Source: Saprospiraceae bacterium (lineage in GTDB: Bacteria > Bacteroidota > Bacteroidia > Chitinophagales > Saprospiraceae). Taken from it: DNA of 64,000 bases. Shown one piece after another: positions 36,137 through 45,910 of the stretch. Where the stretch lies: positions 1-64,000 of the forward strand of contig JAHDGJ010000001.1 in assembly GCA_020627705.1 (NCBI GenBank), given 5' to 3'. How positions within the stretch are numbered: the first letter of the stretch is position 1; the number at the start of each line of letters is the position of its first letter. A program made the translations under genes and the position numbers. The notes under the pieces were generated by a model. The model was not told the DNA's origin. It made no database searches and saw only the letters and a program-made list of their open reading frames with translations.

Positions 36137-37218
36137 AAAAAATTGTATTAACAGCGAGTTCAGATTTGTGTTCGGATCAACGAATGCAAAGAATTAGTTT
36201 GGCTTTAGAGTCAAATGATTTCGAAGTGGAATTGGTAGGACGTTATTTAGGCCAAGCATTTGATGCGAGTTATAAATCAAAACAAATAAAGTGCTTTTTT
36301 AATTCGGGTTTTTTGTTCTATGCAGAATACAACATTCGACTCTTGTTTTATTTAATGTCAAACAAATTTGATTGCTTATGCTCTGTAGATCTCGATACGA
36401 TGTTGGCAGGAGCTACGGTACGTAAGTTAAAAAATATTAAGTGGGTTTTCGATGCCCATGAATATTATGAAGAAACTCCTGAACTGAACCAAAGGAGGAT
36501 GTTGAAAAAATTCTGGGAGTGGATCGGACGTACAACAGTACCGGGAGTGGATATGGCATACACTGTGAGTGCTTCACTTCAAAATGTTTTTCAAAAAAAA
36601 TACGAAAGGACTTTTAAGCTAATAAGGAATCTTCCGATACATTCGATCGACTCAGGATATAATGCAGGTTCCTCATTGCTTTTGTATCAAGGGGTATTGA
36701 ATAAAGGGAGAGGCTTAGAAGCTTTGATACTTTGTATGAAAGAATTGAATGGGTACAAACTCGCATTAGCTGGCTCTGGAGATATTGAAAAACAACTAAA
36801 GAATTTGGTTGAGGTTAATAATCTATCTTCTCAGGTAGAATTTTATGGAACTGTTTTGCCTTCAAAATTAAAGACGCTCACCAGCAAAGCGGTGCTTGGT
36901 TTTAATTTGCTCGAAGGAGATTCACTCAACTATTACTATTCTCTGGCCAACAAATACTTTGATTATATGATGGCCGGGGTGCCTTGTGTAACCATGGATT
37001 TTCCGGAGTATCGAACACTAAATGGGCAATTTGAAACCTCAGTTTTGGTAGAAGATTTGGAACCAAGGAAGCTCTCCAAAAGGATTAAGGAACTACTAGA
37101 AAATCGAAGTTTTCTACAAAAGCTTTCGGATAATTCTATCCAAGCTGCGCAAATGCTCAACTGGGAAAATGAAAGTAATTCATTGGTGTCCTTTTACAAA
37201 GAGCTTCTTACTCCGTAA
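36133..37218 (+). CDS. Glycosyltransferase family 4-like protein
   Basis: A 361-residue GT-B-fold glycosyltransferase. The N-terminal half begins KKIVLTASSDLCSDQRMQRIS, typical of Bacteroidota enzymes of this group, and includes WVFDAHEYYEETPEL. The C-terminal half carries LLYQGVLNKGRGLEALI, KLALAGSGDIEKQL and the nucleotide-sugar region (FDYMMAGVPCVTMDFPEY). The sugar donor and acceptor are unknown; surface polysaccharide synthesis is likely. The start is the ATG overlapping the recQ stop (ATGA). Its 3' end overlaps the convergent oligopeptidase gene by 11 nt. Confidence 0.88.
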   Translation: MKKIVLTASSDLCSDQRMQRISLALESNDFEVELVGRYLGQAFDASYKSKQIKCFFNSGFLFYAEYNIRLLFYLMSNKFDCLCSVDLDTMLAGATVRKLKNIKWVFDAHEYYEETPELNQRRMLKKFWEWIGRTTVPGVDMAYTVSASLQNVFQKKYERTFKLIRNLPIHSIDSGYNAGSSLLLYQGVLNKGRGLEALILCMKELNGYKLALAGSGDIEKQLKNLVEVNNLSSQVEFYGTVLPSKLKTLTSKAVLGFNLLEGDSLNYYYSLANKYFDYMMAGVPCVTMDFPEYRTLNGQFETSVLVEDLEPRKLSKRIKELLENRSFLQKLSDNSIQAAQMLNWENESNSLVSFYKELLTP

Positions 37219-39394
37219 TGCCCTCTAGATCTAAAAAGAAAGCATACTCCATAGCAGTTTCTTTGTACCTCTTAAATCTTCCCGAGGCTCCTCCATGGCC
37301 AGCTTCCATATCACAATACATAATCAGTGGGTTTTGATCAGTTTTTAATTCCCTAAGCTTTGCCACCCATTTTGCTGGCTCCCAATACTGAACTTGCGAA
37401 TCATGATATCCAGTAGTAACAAGCATTGAAGGGTAGTCTTGAGCGACAACATTATCATAAGGTGAATACGATTTCATGTATTCGTAATAGTCTTTTTCGT
37501 TCGGATTGCCCCATTCATCATATTCCCCTGTAGTCAGAGGAATAGTTTCATCCAACATGGTTGTAACTACATCGACAAAAGGAACTGCAGCAATCACTCC
37601 ATTCCATAACTCCGGTTCCATATTTATGACCGCTCCAATCAACAAACCTCCTGCACTTCCACCCATCCCATATAAGTGGTCAGAAGAAGTATACTTGTTT
37701 GCAACCAAATGTTTTCCGCAATCTATAAAATCAGTGAAGGTGTTTTTCTTCTTGAAAAATTTTCCGTCTTCATACCACTGTCTTCCCATCTCTTGTCCTC
37801 CTCGAATGTGGGCTATGGCAAACACAAATCCTCTATCTAAAAGACTAAGTCGAACACTGCTGAAGTAAGGATCCATACTGTTTCCATATGAGCCATACCC
37901 ATATAAAAGACAAGGGGCGTTCCCGTCTTTCTTTAAACCTTTTTTATAAACCAATGAGATAGGAACTTTTACACCATCTCTGGCCGTAGCCATGATTCTT
38001 TCTGATTTATATAAACTAGGGTCAAAATCACCAACCACTTCTTGCTGCTTTAACAGTGTTTTTTCTTTAGACTTCATGTTGAAGTCATACGTACTGTTAG
38101 GAGTCGTGAGCGAGGTGTACCCTAATCTCAAGTTTTCGGTATCAAACTCTAAATTAGTGGTGGTGTACGTGAGGTATGCTTCGTCTTCAAAATCAATGTA
38201 GTACTCTTTGCCTTCGTTTGGAATTACTCTTAGTTGGGTTATTCCTTCAATTCTTTCTGATAAAACCAGATAATCCTTAAATATGTCCATTCCTTCCAAT
38301 AGGACATCATCTCTGTGAGCGATTACGTCCTTCCAGTTTTCTTTGGTTGTAGCATTTTCAGGACAGCTCATAAGCTTAAAGTTTTTTGCGCCGTCTTTAT
38401 TTGTATAGACATACCATTTGTCTTCAAAATGACTGATGCTATATTCCAAATTTCGCTCTCTGGGTTGAAACATTGTAAATGCATCGTCGGGGCTGTCAGC
38501 ACTGACATATTTATACTCGTTAGATAGCGTAGCATAAGAGCCAATAACGATGTATTTCTGAGATTTGGTTTTATAAACAAAGGTTCCAAAAGTCTCATCC
38601 TTTTCATGGAATATTTCAACATCTTGTGAAACCGGGGTGCCCAATTTATGTTTGAAGATTTTATACGAACGAAGGGCATCATCTTTTCGAGTATAAAAAA
38701 CAGTCTTGTTGTCATTGGCCCAAACTACTCCTCCAGTGGTATTTTCAATAACCTCATCTAGAAGCTCACCTGTTTCTAAATCTTTGAATTTTACATTATA
38801 GATCCGTCGACTAAGCGTATCCTCTCCATAAGCGAGTATTTTGTTGTTGGGGCTGATAGATCTTCCACCTACGGCATAATAATTAAACCCTTCTGCTAAT
38901 TCGTTGACATTCAAAAGAATTTCTTCTTCGTTTTCTAAGTTGTCCTTTTTTCGAGAATGAATAGGATACTCTTTGCCTTCTTCGTAGCGCGTTAAATAAT
39001 AATACCCATTCTTTTTGTAGGGCACAGACATGTCTGTTTGCTTAATTCTGCCAATTATCTCATTATACAATTTGTCTTGAAGTCCATTGGTATGCGAAAG
39101 CAAATCGTCTTTGTAAGTATTTTCGCTATTTAAATAATCAACAACTTTCTGCGTTTGAGCATCTAATTCTGTCGCATTTTTCTGATCATCACTCAATTTC
39201 ATCCAATAATAATTATCTATACGTTTGTCTCCATGAGCGACCATTTCATAGGGCTCTTTGGCAGCTACTGGCAAACCAACACTCATCTTTTCAAACATTG
39301 GACTTAATGTACGTTCGACTTTCATATTTTTTTGATCTGAACAAGATTGAATTAAGAAACACGCAAAAATGGAAAATAAGACGGATTTTTTCAT
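37208..39394 (-). CDS. Oligopeptidase B-like prolyl oligopeptidase (S9A) lipoprotein
   Basis: Serine peptidase that trims short peptides, cleaving after basic residues in characterised PtrB enzymes. The 728 residues start with a lipoprotein signal (MKKSVLFSIFACFLIQSC, Cys18), so it is anchored in the periplasm or outer membrane, unlike cytosolic E. coli PtrB. A beta-propeller (about 60-450) is followed by the alpha/beta hydrolase domain. The nucleophile is Ser580 in MGGSAGGLLIG, and the catalytic His is about His700 in EAGHGGASGR. VFAIAHIRGGQEMGRQWYEDG is characteristic. It is convergent with the glycosyltransferase gene, with an 11-nt overlap. Confidence 0.9.
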   Translation of the reverse strand: MKKSVLFSIFACFLIQSCSDQKNMKVERTLSPMFEKMSVGLPVAAKEPYEMVAHGDKRIDNYYWMKLSDDQKNATELDAQTQKVVDYLNSENTYKDDLLSHTNGLQDKLYNEIIGRIKQTDMSVPYKKNGYYYLTRYEEGKEYPIHSRKKDNLENEEEILLNVNELAEGFNYYAVGGRSISPNNKILAYGEDTLSRRIYNVKFKDLETGELLDEVIENTTGGVVWANDNKTVFYTRKDDALRSYKIFKHKLGTPVSQDVEIFHEKDETFGTFVYKTKSQKYIVIGSYATLSNEYKYVSADSPDDAFTMFQPRERNLEYSISHFEDKWYVYTNKDGAKNFKLMSCPENATTKENWKDVIAHRDDVLLEGMDIFKDYLVLSERIEGITQLRVIPNEGKEYYIDFEDEAYLTYTTTNLEFDTENLRLGYTSLTTPNSTYDFNMKSKEKTLLKQQEVVGDFDPSLYKSERIMATARDGVKVPISLVYKKGLKKDGNAPCLLYGYGSYGNSMDPYFSSVRLSLLDRGFVFAIAHIRGGQEMGRQWYEDGKFFKKKNTFTDFIDCGKHLVANKYTSSDHLYGMGGSAGGLLIGAVINMEPELWNGVIAAVPFVDVVTTMLDETIPLTTGEYDEWGNPNEKDYYEYMKSYSPYDNVVAQDYPSMLVTTGYHDSQVQYWEPAKWVAKLRELKTDQNPLIMYCDMEAGHGGASGRFKRYKETAMEYAFFLDLEGITE

Positions 39395-39504
39395 AGTAGA
39401 AAGATTAAGAACTTGATATTTAAACCAATATACAAGTTACTATATTGCATTTGGATTGTAAGTGTAATCAAATCCATCGATAAAATTGTAAGCTAAATTA
39501 AATT

Positions 39505-40848
39505 TTGGAGGTTCTTCAACCCAACTATAAAACAATATTTACTATTTCCGCACCTCTGATGTTGGGAAGTGCTACGCAACAGATAATTGTGTTGAGTGAT
39601 AATGTTTTTTTGTACCACCAAAGCTTACAAGATTTTGGAGCGATAGCGCTTGTAGGTGTTTTTTATCTCTTGATTACTGCAATTGGGTTCGGATTCTCAA
39701 GAGGAGGTCAGATTCTGATAGCTCGAAGACATGGTGAAGGCAATGCAGAAGAAGTAAAGTCCAACTTTTATACCTTGTTGGCGTTTCAGGTGGGTTTGGC
39801 CTTTTTATTGTTTTTTCTGATCTATTTTTTTGCTGATGAATTCTTTGCCATCTTCATAAACAGTGATGCCTATTACGAACGGATATTGTCTTATATATAT
39901 CCAAGATCTTATGGGATATTTTTTAGTTATATCGGCTTTACATTCATTGCTTTTTATAGTGGGATAGCGATCACCCGGATAATAGTAATTGATACCATTA
40001 TTTTGGCAGTAGTCAATGTGGTTCTCAATTATGCACTGATTTTGGGGAAATTTGGCTTTGAGCCAATGGGAATACGAGGAGCGGCTATTGCAAGTACTAT
40101 GGCCGAAATCATTGCCTTTTTGTTTTTTGTAGGGTATATGCTATTCGATAAGTCTATTCGAGAATTTCGTCTATGGGGGAAGGTCAAATACAACAAGGCC
40201 ATCGGGAAGAAAATGTTTTCATTATCTAGTCCGATCGTGATGCAGTCATTTTTAGGCCTGGGCTCTTATTTTATCTTTTTTTCCATCATAGAACAAAACA
40301 TGGGGGAAAAACCTTTGGAGATTTCCAATTTGATTCGCAATGTTTATCTCATTTTGTCTATTCCTTGCTGGGGATTTGCGGCAGGAATAAATACGCTTGT
40401 CAGTAATTTTATAGGTCAAAAGCGTCCCAAGGCAGCTATCCTGGTGATCAAACGCACAGTAATTCTCTGCTTGATTATTACACTGGCCTTTACGATACCC
40501 ATCGTTATTGATCCCGAATATTTCTTATATCCTCTATACGGTGGATCAAATGGGGCTCTAATATCTGAGTCAGTGCTCTCTTTTCGAGTATTGCTTTTAA
40601 TTCTGTTGACCTTCAGCTTAAGTACGATTTTGATGAACAGTGTAATGGGGGCTGGAGCAACTGTGTTGGCCTTTAATATTCAATTTTGGGCTACTGCTTT
40701 TTACTTGGGCCTAACTTGGTTTTTGGTTTACATTAAAGAATGTCCCATTCATCTAGTATGGACTGCAGAAATATTTTATTGGCTTATTATACTGATTGCC
40801 ACTTACCGATATATGATCACCGCTAGATGGTGGAATAGGAGCCTCTAA
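39505..40848 (+). CDS. MATE-family efflux transporter
   Basis: A 447-residue inner-membrane protein with about 12 hydrophobic helices, the size and topology of MATE/NorM multidrug exporters driven by Na+ or H+. Motifs near the start (TISAPLMLGSATQQIIVLSDNVFL) and the repeat of that layout in the second half (LSSPIVMQSFLGLGSYFIFF) reflect the two-fold MATE fold. The start used is a TTG at 39505; the next in-frame ATG would cut into the first helix. The substrate is unknown. No partner gene is needed, and the gene stands alone. Confidence 0.9.
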   Translation: MEVLQPNYKTIFTISAPLMLGSATQQIIVLSDNVFLYHQSLQDFGAIALVGVFYLLITAIGFGFSRGGQILIARRHGEGNAEEVKSNFYTLLAFQVGLAFLLFFLIYFFADEFFAIFINSDAYYERILSYIYPRSYGIFFSYIGFTFIAFYSGIAITRIIVIDTIILAVVNVVLNYALILGKFGFEPMGIRGAAIASTMAEIIAFLFFVGYMLFDKSIREFRLWGKVKYNKAIGKKMFSLSSPIVMQSFLGLGSYFIFFSIIEQNMGEKPLEISNLIRNVYLILSIPCWGFAAGINTLVSNFIGQKRPKAAILVIKRTVILCLIITLAFTIPIVIDPEYFLYPLYGGSNGALISESVLSFRVLLLILLTFSLSTILMNSVMGAGATVLAFNIQFWATAFYLGLTWFLVYIKECPIHLVWTAEIFYWLIILIATYRYMITARWWNRSL

Positions 40849-40901
40849 ACTTTAGGTTTTTTTCTCCTACATAACTAAAAAAATTATATTCGTAAAAGAC
40901 A

Positions 40902-40909
40902 TATATTTG
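40902..40909 (+). promoter_or_regulatory. Candidate -7 element directly in front of smc
   Basis: TATATTTG fits the TAnnTTTG consensus and ends 6 nt before the smc ATG at 40916, which would give an almost leaderless mRNA. No TTG lies at the usual distance upstream, so the call is weak. Confidence 0.35.
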
Positions 40910-40915
40910 CGCGCC

Positions 40916-43900
40916 ATGAGATTGAAGACCCTTGAAATAAAAGGTTTTAAAAGTTTTGCAAACCATACCGTGCTTCATTTTAATGAAGCTGTAACTGGCG
41001 TTGTAGGTCCTAATGGATCTGGTAAATCGAATATTGTCGATGCCATACGTTGGGTTTTAGGAGAACAAAAAGGAAAGGAGCTTAGATTAGACAACAGATC
41101 AGATGTAATTTTTAACGGTGCAGAGGGTAAAAAACCAGCAGGAGTAGCACAAGTTTCGATCACTTTTGAGAATACCAAAAATATACTTCCGACAGAATTT
41201 AATGAAGTGAAACTGTCTCGTTATCTATATCGTAACGGAGATAGTGAATATCACCTCAATGGCGTTAAATGTAGACTGCGAGATATTCATGATTTGTTAG
41301 TGGATACTGGTATTGGGTCAAACTCCTACGCCATTATTGCTCTGGGGATGGTTGAAGACATCCTAAAAGATAAAGATAATGCTCGAAGAAAAATGTTTGA
41401 GCAAGTTGCAGGGATATCGAAGTTTAAAAAAAGGAAACGAGAAACCCTCAATAAATTAAAAAGCACTTCTGAAGATCTAGAACGGGTAGAGGATTTGCTT
41501 CATGAAATTGAAGCAAACATGAAAACCCTTGAAAAGCAAGCCAAAAGAGCAGCGAAATACCAGGCGCTAAAAGAAGAATACAAGACAAAAAGTATTAATT
41601 ATACCATTTTGTCTATTGCTGATCTAAAAGAAAAGCACGAAAAATTTACTTCAAGAATTACCGAATCAGAAAATAAATATGGTGCATTAGAAGCGCTTAT
41701 TTCGAAACTTGAAGCAGAATTACAAGAGGGGAAGAAAGACCAAGTTAATGAAGAACAAAACCTAAGTGGAAAGCAAAAAGTAGTCAACGAATTGGTGAGT
41801 GAAATCCGTGAAATGGAGAGTAAAAAGGATTTGTTGGCTCAGCAACTTGAGTTTAAAGAAATAGAGAAAAATACAAACACTTCGTTACTTGCGGAATCTA
41901 CACCACAACTCAACGAATTGGAAAGCTTATTGGCTACAAAAACGAAAGAACAGGAAAAACTTTCGCTTGAGTTGGAAGCGCTAAAAGTAGAATTTGAAAA
42001 ATTGGATGAAGAGTTTAAGCATAAGGAATCTCAATATTTGCAATCTAAGCAACTCTTCGATTCAACAAGTTCTAAAGTGCAAACTTTAGAAAAATCCAAA
42101 TATGAGAAAGAGAAGAATTTGGCGATACTGCAAAATCGCTTAAGCGTGGTGGAGAATGAAGTGCGAAATTTTAAATCTTTGTTCAAAACTCGAAACTCAG
42201 ATTTTGATGCCTTGCAAAAACAAAAAGCGTCCAATCAAAAATCTTTAGAAGAGGTAAAAAGTAAGCGGCGTGAAAAATTAGAAGCTCGCGATGTTTTGCT
42301 TCAAGAAAAGGATGTTTTAGCTGGAGATGTTTTAAAGTTAGATCAAAAGCTTCAAGAATTACATCGAACCTCAGACGTTAAATCTAATCAATATAACTTG
42401 TTGAAGTCGATGATTGAGAATCAAGAAGGATTCCCAGAATCCATGAAGTTTCTCTCAAAAAATTGGAATTCTAAAGTTCCTGTACTTGCTGATATTGTTG
42501 ATGTTGATAAGGATTATAAAGGGATTATAGAGCATTTTTTAAGCCCGTTTTTAAATTATCTTATTGTGGATAATGTGAAAGAAGCAGGCAAAGCTATTGA
42601 TGTACTTCAAAAGTCTCAAAAAGGAAAAGCTCAGTTTTTTCTATTAGATAAGATGCCATCTACGAAAAAATCAAATTCGAATCTCGGAATTCCAGCAGGA
42701 GATGTGGTTAAAGTAAACGGCAAATATCAACGTCTAATTGACCACTTACTCGAAAATGTTTTTATTACGGATAAGTCTATCGGACAGTTGGATGGAGATC
42801 AAATTTATTTGTCAAAGAGGGGAGACTTCGTTAAGAGTCTTACTTCGGTCTCAGGGGGATCAGTAGGCTTGTTTGAAGGCAAACGAATAGGTCGAAAAAA
42901 AGAGCTTGAAAAATTAGAGAAGGAGATTAAAGTCCTTAAGGTAGATGTCAAAAAACTTGAGGAAGAAAAAGCAAAAAAGGATAAGCGCATAGAAGCGTTC
43001 AATTTCGAGAGGCTCAATACTGAGGTGGATGATTTGGCTCAACAAATTATTCAACTAGAACGGATAGAAGTTGAATTCGATACCAAAATAGAGGGCTTAG
43101 GATCAATTACAAATGAATTGTCTGAGAAAGTATTATCGAATGAAACAGCTTTAGTTGAGATCAATGCTCAATTGATTCAAAATCAAAACGAGCTTAATCA
43201 AATAAATGAATCATTATTGCATCCAGATGTCGCTATAGGTGATACGGATGCTTTAGATAAACTTTCGGCAAGTGCTTCCACTGCAGCTCAGCATGTCAAT
43301 GAAAAAAACATTGCCATAATTCATAAAAAAGCCGAAGTTGAAAAAACGCAAAACGATATTTCATTTTCTTTACAGAGAAAGCAAGAGTTGACTTTAAGAG
43401 TGGAGCAAGCCAGCGATTCTTTGTCCAAAATTGATTCAGAAAAAGAACGGATTCAAAAAGAGTTCAATTCTTGCGAAGGCCGGCTTATTGAGTTTTATGA
43501 AAAGAAGAAATCAGCAGAAGGAGATTTGTCTGAGTTTGAGCAACGGTTTTTTAAAGGCCGAAACGAAATTGCGGAGCGGGAGGACAGGATTCGAGAAGAA
43601 AACAGAAAACTTCAAAAGACTCAAATACTAATAAATGAATCTAAGGACAAATTAAATGGAGTCAAATTTCAAATGGCCTCTGTAGGTGAACGAGTAAAAA
43701 TTGAATTTGATATTGAGCTTGAAGAAGTGCTCAAGCTTGAGGCAGACGAGACTTTAAGCGTCAGTGAGTTAAAAGCAGCTGTTGAAGGAATACGTAGAAA
43801 ACTGAATGGTTTTGGAGAAATAAACCCCATGGCGGTTGAGGCATTTAATACCATGCAAGAAAGACATGAGCTCATTTCAGGACAAAGAAATGATATTTTG

Positions 43901-44440
43901 GATGCCAAAGAATCTTTGTTGGATACGATATATGAAATTGAAGAAACTGCAACCGATTTGTTTAATCAAACCTTTAACAAGGTTAGAGACAACTTTAAGA
44001 AAGTTTTCCAAAGCCTCTTTAATGAGGGCGATACCTGTGATTTAATTATTGAGAATCCTGACAATCCGTTGGATTCTACTATAGAGATCATTGCTAGACC
44101 AAAAGGGAAGCGCCCCCTTTCGTTAAGTCAATTGTCTGGGGGAGAAATGACCTTAACAGCTACTGCATTACTCTTTGCCTTCTACCTTCAGAAACCTGCG
44201 CCTTTCTGTATTTTTGATGAGGTTGATGCGCCTTTGGATGATGTCAATGTCTTAAAGTTTAACAACATAATCAAAGAGTTTTCTAAAGACTCGCAATTTG
44301 TCATTGTTACCCACAACAAAGCGACAATGGCTGAAGTTGATGTGCTCTACGGGGTATACATGCAGGATATGGGAATATCAGGAGTATCACCTGTTGATTT
44401 TAGAAATTTCGATCACGACCCCATATTGAGTTCGGTGTAA
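40916..44440 (+). CDS. smc: Chromosome segregation protein SMC
   Basis: ATPase of the bacterial condensin complex that organises and segregates the chromosome; it works with ScpA and ScpB, which are not in the window. The 1174 residues (ATG at 40916) comprise an N-terminal head with Walker A GPNGSGKS (31-38), a long coiled coil, the hinge (about residues 495-650, EGFPESMKFLSKNWNSKVPVL onward), a second coiled coil, and a C-terminal head with signature QLSGGEMTLTA (about 1071) and Walker B FCIFDEVDAPLDD. A TTG at 40907 opens the frame slightly earlier, but MRLKTLEIKGFKSF is the conserved start. parA and parB lie 9-14 kb away. Confidence 0.97.
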   Translation: MRLKTLEIKGFKSFANHTVLHFNEAVTGVVGPNGSGKSNIVDAIRWVLGEQKGKELRLDNRSDVIFNGAEGKKPAGVAQVSITFENTKNILPTEFNEVKLSRYLYRNGDSEYHLNGVKCRLRDIHDLLVDTGIGSNSYAIIALGMVEDILKDKDNARRKMFEQVAGISKFKKRKRETLNKLKSTSEDLERVEDLLHEIEANMKTLEKQAKRAAKYQALKEEYKTKSINYTILSIADLKEKHEKFTSRITESENKYGALEALISKLEAELQEGKKDQVNEEQNLSGKQKVVNELVSEIREMESKKDLLAQQLEFKEIEKNTNTSLLAESTPQLNELESLLATKTKEQEKLSLELEALKVEFEKLDEEFKHKESQYLQSKQLFDSTSSKVQTLEKSKYEKEKNLAILQNRLSVVENEVRNFKSLFKTRNSDFDALQKQKASNQKSLEEVKSKRREKLEARDVLLQEKDVLAGDVLKLDQKLQELHRTSDVKSNQYNLLKSMIENQEGFPESMKFLSKNWNSKVPVLADIVDVDKDYKGIIEHFLSPFLNYLIVDNVKEAGKAIDVLQKSQKGKAQFFLLDKMPSTKKSNSNLGIPAGDVVKVNGKYQRLIDHLLENVFITDKSIGQLDGDQIYLSKRGDFVKSLTSVSGGSVGLFEGKRIGRKKELEKLEKEIKVLKVDVKKLEEEKAKKDKRIEAFNFERLNTEVDDLAQQIIQLERIEVEFDTKIEGLGSITNELSEKVLSNETALVEINAQLIQNQNELNQINESLLHPDVAIGDTDALDKLSASASTAAQHVNEKNIAIIHKKAEVEKTQNDISFSLQRKQELTLRVEQASDSLSKIDSEKERIQKEFNSCEGRLIEFYEKKKSAEGDLSEFEQRFFKGRNEIAEREDRIREENRKLQKTQILINESKDKLNGVKFQMASVGERVKIEFDIELEEVLKLEADETLSVSELKAAVEGIRRKLNGFGEINPMAVEAFNTMQERHELISGQRNDILDAKESLLDTIYEIEETATDLFNQTFNKVRDNFKKVFQSLFNEGDTCDLIIENPDNPLDSTIEIIARPKGKRPLSLSQLSGGEMTLTATALLFAFYLQKPAPFCIFDEVDAPLDDVNVLKFNNIIKEFSKDSQFVIVTHNKATMAEVDVLYGVYMQDMGISGVSPVDFRNFDHDPILSSV

Positions 44441-44466
44441 AAAAAAAAGCCACTCGAAAGTGGCTG
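44440..44466 (-). terminator. Terminator of the outer-membrane barrel gene (minus strand)
   Basis: On the minus strand the stem AGCCACT with AGTGGCT and a TTCG tetraloop is followed by nine or more T residues. On the plus strand there is no T run, so smc gets little termination from it. It starts at the smc stop codon. Confidence 0.85.
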
Positions 44467-44523
44467 ATGTTGGTTTTAACAATTGCTTGTTATATTATAT
44501 ATTAGTCTAATATCATGCCAACT

Positions 44524-45153
44524 TTAAAAAGCATAGCCCAAAGTGAGCAATAATCGGTTGGCATTATTTGAGAAGGACAATTCTTGACCATCTATTGTGA
44601 TGTGATCACCAAATCTTGACAAATTGGTTTCATAATTTATATCAAGACGAAATTTCCATATGTCCACTCCTGCACCAAGCCAAAGACCATAGGTCGCGTC
44701 AGTAAATCTTTGAGAATATCCTTTTATTTGAAAAAGCTCTGAGGTAGAATTCAAAACAATATGCGCAACAGGTCCAGCACTTAAACGTAAGAAAGCCAAT
44801 TTAAAGCCAATTTCGACTGGGATGTCCAGTTTTGTGAATGATTCGGACTTTACCGAAGATATTATTTCATCACCAATAATTTCTTCAATGTTATAATTGA
44901 CTTGAGAAGAATTGAGTAGGGCAGAAGGCTTTACGTAAATACCAAAAACTTTGATTCTCGAGTATAGTCCAAATTGATATCCGTATTCTACATTTTGAAG
45001 GTTAAGATTAATGATGCCTTCAGAGCCTTGATGCGAAATGGGATTTGTCGCTAAATCTGTTGAATTTATACCCATGGACATGCCTAACTCTATCTGGGCA
45101 AAGGCCGTACTACTTAAAAAAAGAAGCACCAAAAAGGAAGTGATTTTGTTCAT
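44524..45153 (-). CDS. Outer-membrane beta-barrel protein (PorT-like)
   Basis: A 209-residue exported protein with a signal peptide (MNKITSFLVLLFLSSTAFA). Its amphipathic strands (YGYQFGLYSRIKVFGIYVKPSALL, KLDIPVEIGFKLAFLRLSAGPVAHIVL, LLLTLGYAF at the end) match small outer-membrane beta-barrel proteins of the PorT/DUF2490-like types in Bacteroidota. The terminal Phe fits an outer-membrane protein. The specific role is unknown; PorT itself is a T9SS component, but this cannot be called PorT from similarity by eye. It is convergent with smc and ends in a strong terminator. Confidence 0.7.
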   Translation of the reverse strand: MNKITSFLVLLFLSSTAFAQIELGMSMGINSTDLATNPISHQGSEGIINLNLQNVEYGYQFGLYSRIKVFGIYVKPSALLNSSQVNYNIEEIIGDEIISSVKSESFTKLDIPVEIGFKLAFLRLSAGPVAHIVLNSTSELFQIKGYSQRFTDATYGLWLGAGVDIWKFRLDINYETNLSRFGDHITIDGQELSFSNNANRLLLTLGYAF

Positions 45154-45299
45154 ATTAAAAAGAATTAAATGATGTAGTTCAAATTTAACGCCAACTTTAG
45201 GGCGAATTATACGTTAAACTCTTTTTTAATATAATCTTAAAGCTTCAGATTGGTGGGTTTAGAATACCAACTGGCTTAGAGATTGTAGATATTTGTTTT

Positions 45300-45896
45300 A
45301 TGAATGTTTCTGATGTAAAATTTATTGGAAGTTTTGATCGCGAATCGGCTTGTCCTAAGTCAGAATTGCCTGAATTTGCATTTATTGGTAGATCCAATGT
45401 TGGTAAGTCCTCCTTGATAAATATGCTGACAGGAAGAAAAAAGATTGCCAAAGTTTCGAGCACTCCTGGCAAAACACAATTGCTAAATTTTTTCGAAATT
45501 AATGAATCCTGGTATTTGGTTGATTTGCCTGGTTATGGATATGCTAAAATTTCTAAATACAAAAGAGAGGAATGGCGTAAGATGATCGCTCGCTATTTGG
45601 AAACTAGAGCGACATTGGTCTGTACATTTTTGCTTATCGATTCTAGACATGAGTTACAAAATATTGATCTTGATTTTATTAATTACTTAGGAGAAGCTGG
45701 ATTACCTTTTGTTATTGTGTATACCAAATCCGATAAGGTCAAAGAGATCAAACTGTCAGAAAACATTCAAGCTATTGAGGATGCCCTATTGGAGCATTGG
45801 GAAGCCTTGCCACAACGCTTTTTGACAAGTTCTGAAAAAAAGATAGGGCAGACAGAAATATTAGATTTTATCGAAGGAGTTTTAACTAATGTCTAA
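45300..45896 (+). CDS. engB: Ribosome biogenesis GTPase YihA/YsxC (EngB)
   Basis: Essential small GTPase that helps assemble the 50S subunit. The 198 residues show G1 GRSNVGKS at 30-37, G2 Thr in SSTPGKTQ, G3 DLPGYGYAK and G4 TKSDK. The size and the YGYAK sequence after DLPG are diagnostic of the YihA family. A near-consensus -7 element (GATATTTG, 45288-45295) ends 4 nt before the ATG, so the transcript may have almost no leader. It is followed after 14 nt by the PlsC-like gene, suggesting an operon. Confidence 0.95.
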   Translation: MNVSDVKFIGSFDRESACPKSELPEFAFIGRSNVGKSSLINMLTGRKKIAKVSSTPGKTQLLNFFEINESWYLVDLPGYGYAKISKYKREEWRKMIARYLETRATLVCTFLLIDSRHELQNIDLDFINYLGEAGLPFVIVYTKSDKVKEIKLSENIQAIEDALLEHWEALPQRFLTSSEKKIGQTEILDFIEGVLTNV

Positions 45897-45910
45897 CTTC
45901 ATAAACTATT

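Noticed and set aside
44524-45153. Naming the outer-membrane barrel gene porT
   Set aside because: The barrel-like features are generic, and no other T9SS machinery genes are in the window to support that assignment.
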